A stretch of 64,000 nt of DNA from Pseudomicrostroma phylloplanum (Eukaryota; Basidiomycota; Exobasidiomycetes; Microstromatales), in the NCBI GenBank assembly GCA_039545275.1, contig BCHS01000007.1:434001-498000 (forward strand), given 5' to 3'. Under the pieces are notes generated by a model, which was not told where the DNA came from, ran no database searches, and saw nothing but the letters and a program-made list of their open reading frames with translations. The translations under genes and the position numbers were made by a program. Each line of letters starts with the position of its first letter. The stretch's first letter is position 1. This document shows positions 57,601-64,000 of the stretch, in pieces.

Positions 57601-58843
57601 CATCCCTCGCACTTTGATGATGCCATTCTCTCGCTGTAGCCAATTGTGTTCCGTCTCCTTGCCCTCGAAGTGCGGCAGAAGGACAGCGAATGCTCGTTCG
57701 AGGTCACCTCGACTAAAGATGTGAACGGGCGAGATGTTGTCATCCGAGGCAGCGGTAGCGGCTGGAGCAGGTGCTGACGGGGTGGAACTTGCAGCTGTAG
57801 AAGCGGGATGTGAGATCGAAGGCGCAGATCGCTCGGCTGCGACTGGAGCTGCAGGACCGTCTCCGCTCAAGTCTACGTCATCGTCGCTACTGATCTCGCG
57901 AACGATTGCATCTACTAGAGCTTTTCTGACATTCTGCGCCTCAAGCTCCTTCTTGAGATCTGCCTTTGCGGCAGGACTTGCGGTGGAAAAGAGAGCTACC
58001 AGAGTGGCCCGAGCCGCCTCTCGGCAGTGCGGATCGGCGTCGGACAGAACCTCGACGAGGGATGCGAGGAATGCCTTGATTGGCAGCTTGGCCTGATAGC
58101 TTCGGAGAGGAGGCAGGACCTTGCACGCCTGTTGCGAGCAGAGGAAGCAGGCAGAGGTGGTCAGTCGTGAAACCCGATGTAGATATGCCACCTCGTCTTT
58201 CTGTTCACAAGAGCTCTCGTTGACTCACCTGCTCTCTGATCTTTGCCGACTTGGCCATGAGTCCTGCATCGCAAAGCAACCTCTCGAATGCATTCAGGGG
58301 CGAGTCGATCTCCTTTGCCTTGTGAGAGACCGAGTGACCCAGCGTCGCCCTGCTGCCATCAATGGCGGCCTTCCCCAACTCCTCAAGCGCTTTTCCGGCC
58401 ATCTCCCGAGTCTTTTCTCGCCCATCACCTGCCTTCTCCAGAACAGCTGGCATGAGCGAGGTGATTGCCGTCTTTACATGTTGGACGCCATGGGGCTCGT
58501 GGATGGAGCTTCTCATGTGGGACAGGAGGGGTGAGACGAATTCGAGAGCCGCATGAGATAGAGTGGGATGTTGGTTCTTGATCAGAACCTTGAGTGTAGC
58601 GGTCAGATGATCGGCTTCGGGTATGGAGTGAAAGGTTGGGAGGTGATCTGACAAGTGTTGCAGGGCAGAGGTTTTGCTATCGAGGTCTGAGGGCATTCAG
58701 AGAGAAGAGGACGATTGTGAGCAGCGTCAGATTCAAGCGACCAACATCTAGCTTCACTCACCATTGGCGGCATCGATGCTGTCTACCAAGTCTCTGAACC
58801 GTTGAGTGTCATCCTCCCCCTCGTCATCATAGTACGACGCCAT
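54619..58843 (-). CDS. STU1: CLASP/Stu1 microtubule-stabilising protein
   Basis: A TOG-domain protein that promotes microtubule rescue at plus ends, kinetochores or spindle. Exons complement(58843-58762, 58686-58229, 58128-54619); the introns are 75 and 100 nt; 1349 aa. The N-terminus is MASYYDDEGEDDTQRFRDLV. HEAT-like repeats fill the first exons and the CLASP_N/TOG region lies around residues 240-460 (VFSRGDLERAF-like, NWLQRENGIIKVRGMLKAG, ANSREAFYVYRHYWPARGHAL). The middle is Ser/Pro/Arg-rich and includes SASRIPRAA near residue 665, an SxIP motif of the kind that binds EB1. C-terminal helical repeats follow. It is divergent from the TFIIIC subunit gene with 381 bp between starts. Confidence 0.85.
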
Positions 58844-59224
58844 CCTCGGCGCGTCGTACCGATCCTTGCCAAGTCAGCAGAAGTAGCAAGTGAACTTCCT
58901 CCTGAATCGTCAGCGCGCCGTGAGTACCCCGAGTGTCTTCGTAGCTGGCCTCCGTGGGTATACGAGGCGACGTCGATGGTACCTTTACGATGCGAGGAAG
59001 ACTCGGTGCGATGTGTGAGGATCACTTAGGAACACAGACTACGGAAACAAGTCGCCTGTGCCTCGACGCGATTCAAGACGCCGCACGGACTCCGTCCATT
59101 TGCCTTTGGGCTTGCTCGCTTGACTCGCTCCACCAAGATACCAACACCAACAGTATCCCTACCCTTGCCGTAGCCCGCAGTTCACTCCCTACGCCTGGCG
59201 AGCCTTCCTTGGTAGGAGTCCAGC
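58844..59224. other. Divergent promoter region CLASP / TFIIIC subunit
   Basis: 381 bp between divergent starts; no coding region or RNA gene is seen. Confidence 0.45.
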
Positions 59225-60817
59225 ATGGCCAACGTCAAGGGCGGCGCGACGACGCAGACGACGGCAAAGGTGAAGCGCTTCGGCAATCCGCCTGCCTACC
59301 TCGATGGCCGTCCGCACTTCCTCGACGCCTCCTACCGGCAGGTGCTCCGCTTCGGCCAGCGTCCCGGCGGGCCTAGTAACAGGGAGCAGAGGAGCGCAAG
59401 CGTAGAAGATGAGATCACACCAGATGGAGAGGGTCAGACAAATGGTGACGGACACCGCGATGAGGAGCAGCCCGAGGCGGGTCCCTCCACTGCTCGCTCC
59501 CCATTTCCTCGCTCTACCTCCTTTGACGAGGAGGAAGCCGATCAAGCCGACGGAGATGGCGATGGCGAAGACGAAGATGAAGGCGGCAAGTCCACTCTTT
59601 CCACCGATTCCGAATGGGAATATGAAGATCTCCCTCCCGAGTTGGTCATATTCGACCTGGGGCCAGAGGCAGCCAAGCTCCTCCAGTCCAAGCGACAGTG
59701 GGCATCCACGGGGCTAGAGACGGGCAGTCCCTTTCTCAAGGTGGGCAATGTCGTGTTCAAGGGCGCTTGGGAGGAGAGTCTCACCACGGGCGTGGTACTG
59801 AAGGATGAGCTTGGTGAGTAGCAGACTCACAAAGAGCCTCACTCCTCGCAGGCAGGCACGCTAAACCTAGACTCTGTATCCACCTCTTACCCCACGGGGA
59901 CCTCAGATCGTACCCGCCCTTTCCCACATCAGCACCACCCCACGCCCCTCCCGGCTCCTCTGCCCAGCACGACGCACAACCGCATCAAGTTCCGCCCAGC
60001 AGTCAACCTCGACGTAGGCGAATCGGCAGCAACACAGCGGTCCCGCAAGGTTCGCTCTAAGCTCCTCGCCTCTAGACGGGTGCGAGCGCAGCCGCAAGCT
60101 CGCTCAGCAAGCGCCGATGGAGCCGATGCTGAGGCCACCGCTGGAGACATGGACATCGACCCCGACCCCGACATGGACCCATCCGCCTCTCCAAACCCGC
60201 TCAGCCCCTCCCCCCCGCCGGCTAAAACGCGCAAGCCGGGCCGACCCCCACTCTCCCTCGCACAGCGAACCCAGAAGGCCGTGCAGCGCTCCCTGCGTCC
60301 AGATGTTGAGCCGAGGGTGACACAGCGTATCGCCAAGAGGATGAAGATGCAGGAGAAGCTCCTTGAGAAGCTAGGCGCAGGGGACGGTGCCGGTGCTGCT
60401 GTCGATGCAGGCGCAGGTCCAAGTGGAAGTGCAAGTGCAAGTGCAAGTGCAAGTGGTACCGGAGCAAACACAGGAGGAAGCGCCCCCACCCCTCGAGTCG
60501 TCCTGCTCGGTGAGGGCGGGTCGGAGTATCTTGATCTGCAGACGGGCGAGGTGAAGCGGCTGCGGGGGAGGGGGAGACCTAGTGGGTCGAAGAATAGGCC
60601 AAGGGTGGAGCAGACTGGTGGAGTGGGGGTGCAGGGGGAGGAGCGAGGCGAGGCAGGTGATCAAGGTCAGGATGGTATGGAGGCGCAACCTGCTGAGCAG
60701 GCAGAAGCTGGGGAGGCGCTTGCAGAGACAGGGCACCAGGAGGGACATGCAGAGCAGGAGCGAGGGGAGGAAGGGGCGGGGACTAGCAACGATAAAGGAA
60801 AGGCGAAGGCATCCTGA
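59225..60817 (+). CDS. TFIIIC tau55-like subunit with AT-hook motifs
   Basis: Likely a subunit of the Pol III factor TFIIIC, which recognises tRNA gene boxes. Exons 59225-59813 and 59856-60817, with a 42-nt intron; 516 aa. The tau55-related domain spans about residues 135-225: WEYEDLPPELVIFDLG, TGSPFLKVGNVVFKGAWEES, TTGVVLKDELG, then across the splice TLNLDSVSTSY and NRIKFRPAVNLD. The C-terminal half has two AT-hook-like motifs (TRKPGRPPLS-like and RLRGRGRPSGSKNRPR), a (SA)n stretch and a Glu/Gln/Gly-rich tail. Two AG acceptors lie four bases apart (59850-51 and 59854-55); only the second keeps the long frame open, so it is used here. Confidence 0.75.
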
Positions 60818-61042
60818 TGGTTCGTAAAGCGACTGCGAATGGCATGCGCAGACCGTTCTGTACTTTGATACCCCCAATGCACCGCACATCGCACATGCAC
60901 AAGAAGAGCAGGGAAACGAATGTTGATTCTCAGATTGAACACTCGCGGGTCACAGTACGCTTCACGTAAGGGAGACGGGGGAAGGGGAAACAGGTGGGTT
61001 TTTTCGCTGTCATCTCTCTCTTTTCAGGGCACTGCCGAGCTC
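60818..61042. other. Convergent 3' region
   Basis: 225 bp between stops of the TFIIIC subunit and RRM/WG-repeat genes; nothing else is seen. Confidence 0.4.
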
Positions 61043-63862
61043 TCATCCATCAAGGATGGCCCTGAGTCTCTCGCGCTGTGCCTTCAGTTGCTGCACCAGC
61101 GCCTCGATCCTGTTGTCCGCAGGGGTAGCAGCAGCGAGTGTCGCCTCGACAGGAGCTACCTTCTCCACTACTGGTGGTGCAATCATCTTCTCCTGTAGGT
61201 CAATGGGCTCGCTGATCTTCTTGACGGGTAGCATGATGCCACTGTCAGCTGCTCTGCTTGCGCTTGCGTGGACTCCTCGATCAGTCTTCTTGGCCGCATC
61301 GAAGCCTTGCAGCGCAGCCTCGGTCCTCTCGAGAAGTTTCTGCAGCTCTGCGGCTGGATCAGCGGCGATCTCTGTAGGCGTGGTAGGTGTCGATGGCTCA
61401 GAGCTTCTCGTTGCAAACGCTTTGACCACACGAGGGATGGGCAAAGAAGCGGCAGGAGGACCGCCTCGACTTTTGAAGTTCTTCAGGAGGATCTGATCGC
61501 CAGAGGGAGGCACAGTCGGTGCTCTGATGCCCTGGTTCAGACAGGTAGATCTTGAGCTCTTGGAGTCAGTCGGTGTCCACTGCGGTCGCTGTGGAAGGCT
61601 TGCAGGTTTGACAACGGCATTCTTATCTTCAATCGGGGTCTCGCTCCTGTCTTCATTGAGGGCGCCAGCCTCATAGTCATTCTTGTCGTCACACTTGTCA
61701 TCCTTCTGGTCGTCTTTGTCGGCGGCTTTGTTGCTCTCTCCGTCTTCAACGGTGCTCTCCAGCTTAGCTTCATCGTTGCCTTTGAGGTGGGTGAAAGTCT
61801 GCGTCACGAGCTCCTCCGCTGGGCTTGAGGGCTGAATGGGCTGGCCCGGCTGCATTGGCCTAACTGGCTGCACGGGCTTGGTTGCCTGAGTCGGCTGAGT
61901 TGGCTGGGCAGCTTGAAGTGGCTCGACATAAGCCCTTGCTTGAGGAGCTGGGACGCTGTCTACTGGATCGTCCCACCCACCACTGGTGTCGGCAGGCCAG
62001 TCGATCTTGAGCGTGGATGGGATTTCCACCGCGTCTTCTTCACTGTCAGGGTTGACGTTGGGAGCAGGTTGCGTAGGTGCAGAGGTCGGATTAGTATCTC
62101 TGAGAGACTGCACAGTGGCTTTGGGTGTGGCAGCCTCTTCGGTTGGACCCCATCCATCGTCGTTGGAAGCTTCAACATCTTCACTTGGACCCCAGCTATC
62201 GTCATTGATAGTCTTGACAACTTCAGTCGGACCCCAGCCATCGTCACCGCCGGTGGGCTGAGCGCTGTCAGTCGGACCCCATCCATCATCGTTGCTGGTA
62301 GCTTGCGCGTTGTCGTTCGGACCCCATCCGTCATTGTCGCTAGCTGGAACATTCTCGGTAGGACCCCAGCCATCATCGTCGACGGAGTCCAGGGGCTGCT
62401 TCTGAAGCCAGGTGCTGACCATTGCGTCTTGTGGTCGTTCTTGCGAAACTGCATCCTGCTCGTTTGCATCACCAGACTCGGTGGCCTTTCGTCCCCATCG
62501 ATTGAAGGGCAGCGCAACAGTGTTGGTGCATGTGACAGACTTGTTGACGGGTGGAGGCTGCCAAGGAGCAGGTGATTCGGATGCGTACTCTTGGGACTGG
62601 TAGCCGCCAGTACGACCGCCGTCATCGTTCGTGTACCCAACGTCGCCACTCGCGTGACCACGTGGCAGTGCATAGTCGAGACGCATCGTTCGTCCGCCGA
62701 GCTCTTGCCCAGCCAAGGCCTCCATGGCACTGTGAGCAGAGTCTTGTGAGTCAAATTCGACGTACCCGAAGCCTCTTGACTCGCCCGTTTCAGGGTCCTT
62801 GGGGATAGCTACGCGCAGAATGTTGCCGTAGGCAGTAAAGGCCTCCCTGAGCTCGTCCACGGTGAGAGAGTAGGGCAGACCACCCACGAAGAGGATGGGA
62901 GAAGCATCTGGGTGCTGGACTGGGTGGGAAGAGCCCTCTTGTGGGTACTCTGCGTAGTCGTCGTAGTAGTCATCGTACCAGTAAAACTCGTCTTCGTCTT
63001 CAGGGCGATCGAGGGACTCGAGTGTGGGGTTCCTACGGAAGAAGATCCCCCAAGAGCGGCAGCCCATGGGAGGCTCGACTTCAAGCCAATGGTCTCCGAG
63101 GCGAAGGACGGATCCGTTGTCTGGTGCTTCGAGTAGTTCATAGGGTGGCTCTCCCCAGTCGTTAGGACGCTCCTCTTGCGTGTCGTCAAGAGTCTCGTGA
63201 GATTCCTCTTGTGGTGCATTGTCTTCGGACTGTGCTTGCTGGAAGTTGACCTTTCGAGGTGTGAGGGCTGGCTGCAGACCGTAAGTCCCGCCAGTAGGCG
63301 CATCCCAAGCGCTCTCGTCTGCGATCGCGTCGAAGCCTTCGACCAGAGCATCTCCCTGTTGATACTGGGCCTGATCGTCTTTTTTGACTTCCTCGGCTTG
63401 CTGTTGGGCGTGGTCTTCATCCCCGACTAGCTCAGTGGCCTCAATATCGTCGATGGTCTTGACGCGACGAGTCACGTTGGGTCCCCATCGACCGGTCGCC
63501 TTTGCCAGATGGGGAGGAGGGGCACGTCCGGCCCAACGATCTACTGCAGCACCTTCGACAGGCTCAGGGACTGATTGAAGGTGCTTCGTGTCCTTTGACA
63601 GTCTTGCAGAGAGCGGTTGAGACTCCTTGCTTGACTCTGCTTGCGAAGGCATTCGCTGAGCCAGCGTCTTGGCTGCTTGCTTCGCACTGCGGATTGCGTC
63701 GTGAGGTCGAGGGATGGCGGCTCTAGTAGCAGCAACGGACTCGTCTTCATCGACCCAAGCATCACCGTCATCGTCTTCATCGCCGTTGTGGTCAAGGGTG
63801 GTGTGGGCGTCGGTCCAGGCAGACGCCTCGTCGTCATACGCGTCGAGGACGCCGTCGCTCAT
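61043..63862 (-). CDS. RRM protein with tandem WG repeats
   Basis: 939 aa from ATG 63862 (the longer frame opens at a TTG); one exon. The N-terminus is acidic (MSDGVLDAYDDEASAW). A single RRM lies at about residues 321-405, with RNP2 ILFVGGL and RNP1 SRGFGYVEF. Residues about 494-579 hold six tandem units of 14-16 aa with the core DDGWGPTE. Further isolated W-G or G-W pairs occur (GRWGPNV, NDWGEPP, RSWGIFF, NRWGRKA, SGGWDDP). The C-terminal part is charged and ends in a helix QLKAQRERLRAILDG. RRM plus GW/WG repeats recalls Argonaute-binding GW proteins, but the orthology is not shown here. Otherwise it is simply an RNA-binding protein of unknown role. Confidence 0.8.
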   Translation of the reverse strand: MSDGVLDAYDDEASAWTDAHTTLDHNGDEDDDGDAWVDEDESVAATRAAIPRPHDAIRSAKQAAKTLAQRMPSQAESSKESQPLSARLSKDTKHLQSVPEPVEGAAVDRWAGRAPPPHLAKATGRWGPNVTRRVKTIDDIEATELVGDEDHAQQQAEEVKKDDQAQYQQGDALVEGFDAIADESAWDAPTGGTYGLQPALTPRKVNFQQAQSEDNAPQEESHETLDDTQEERPNDWGEPPYELLEAPDNGSVLRLGDHWLEVEPPMGCRSWGIFFRRNPTLESLDRPEDEDEFYWYDDYYDDYAEYPQEGSSHPVQHPDASPILFVGGLPYSLTVDELREAFTAYGNILRVAIPKDPETGESRGFGYVEFDSQDSAHSAMEALAGQELGGRTMRLDYALPRGHASGDVGYTNDDGGRTGGYQSQEYASESPAPWQPPPVNKSVTCTNTVALPFNRWGRKATESGDANEQDAVSQERPQDAMVSTWLQKQPLDSVDDDGWGPTENVPASDNDGWGPNDNAQATSNDDGWGPTDSAQPTGGDDGWGPTEVVKTINDDSWGPSEDVEASNDDGWGPTEEAATPKATVQSLRDTNPTSAPTQPAPNVNPDSEEDAVEIPSTLKIDWPADTSGGWDDPVDSVPAPQARAYVEPLQAAQPTQPTQATKPVQPVRPMQPGQPIQPSSPAEELVTQTFTHLKGNDEAKLESTVEDGESNKAADKDDQKDDKCDDKNDYEAGALNEDRSETPIEDKNAVVKPASLPQRPQWTPTDSKSSRSTCLNQGIRAPTVPPSGDQILLKNFKSRGGPPAASLPIPRVVKAFATRSSEPSTPTTPTEIAADPAAELQKLLERTEAALQGFDAAKKTDRGVHASASRAADSGIMLPVKKISEPIDLQEKMIAPPVVEKVAPVEATLAAATPADNRIEALVQQLKAQRERLRAILDG
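62128..62384 (-). repeat. Coding tandem repeat, six WG units
   Basis: Six imperfect copies of about 42-48 bp encode (N/D)DGWGP(T/N/S)(E/D) plus a variable spacer rich in Ala, Ser, Val and Thr. Trp, Gly and Pro are kept in every copy while spacers differ, which suggests selection on the core. Confidence 0.85.
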
Positions 63863-64000
63863 GATGGAGTGTATGAAGTGTGTAGTGAGGGTATAAGGTG
63901 GGGTGATCAAAGGTCAGGTGAGTAGTGTGGTGTTGGGGTTGAGTGGTGAGCGGATGATGGGTAGGGGACGGGGATGGAAGCAGGATAAGGCAGAGGCAGA

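Overview
The window is nuclear DNA of a fungus, most likely a basidiomycete of the smut lineage (Ustilaginomycotina sensu lato). Genes are dense and GC-rich. They carry short GT-AG introns of about 64-299 nt, Ser/Ala/Pro/Gly-rich low-complexity extensions, and often a very short first exon that holds little more than the start codon. Assignment below phylum is inference. Exon joins were worked out by hand from splice signals, reading phase and family conservation; no transcript data or database search was available.

Layout. 1-4.3 kb: the end of a Gly-rich gene (+), a hotdog thioesterase (-) and the splicing factor SPF45 (+). 4.5-16 kb: a STE6-like full ABC exporter, argininosuccinate synthase and the ribosome-associated Hsp70 SSB1 (all -). 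16.4-23.7 kb: mitochondrial ribosomal protein uS2m (+), a BCS1 AAA chaperone (-), a small Cys-rich protein (+), the U3 snoRNP protein IMP3 (-) and type II DAHP synthase (+). 23.98-30.52 kb: a complete-looking MULE-type DNA transposon with ~100 bp terminal inverted repeats and two divergent genes. 31-35.7 kb: aspartate aminotransferase, an intron-containing tRNA-Met and inositol-pentakisphosphate 2-kinase (all +). 36-45 kb: MOT1/BTAF1 and a Gln/His-rich protein with an unusual zinc-cluster-like Cys pattern (both -). 45.5-52 kb: phosphoglycerate kinase (+), PAF1 (-) and RIO1 kinase (+). 52.4-63.9 kb: an unrecognised RGG-box protein (+), a CLASP/Stu1 microtubule protein (-), a tau55-like TFIIIC subunit with AT-hooks (+) and an RRM protein with tandem WG repeats (-).

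Most genes are conserved housekeeping functions: transcription (MOT1, PAF1, TFIIIC), splicing, ribosome biogenesis (IMP3, RIO1), protein folding and amino-acid synthesis. They are not an operon-like cluster. Several pairs are divergent and share short intergenic promoters (SSB1/MRP4, BCS1/Cys-rich, IMP3/DAHP synthase, PAF1/RIO1, CLASP/TFIIIC).

The most interesting signals are two cryptic peroxisomal targeting arrangements in central-metabolism genes. Aspartate aminotransferase has an alternative first exon that encodes a perfect PTS2 and splices in frame into the normal first exon. Phosphoglycerate kinase has an in-frame extension after its TGA stop that ends in a PTS1-type PKL tripeptide. 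Next in interest are the two-gene MULE element and the RRM/WG-repeat protein, which has Argonaute-hook-like architecture.
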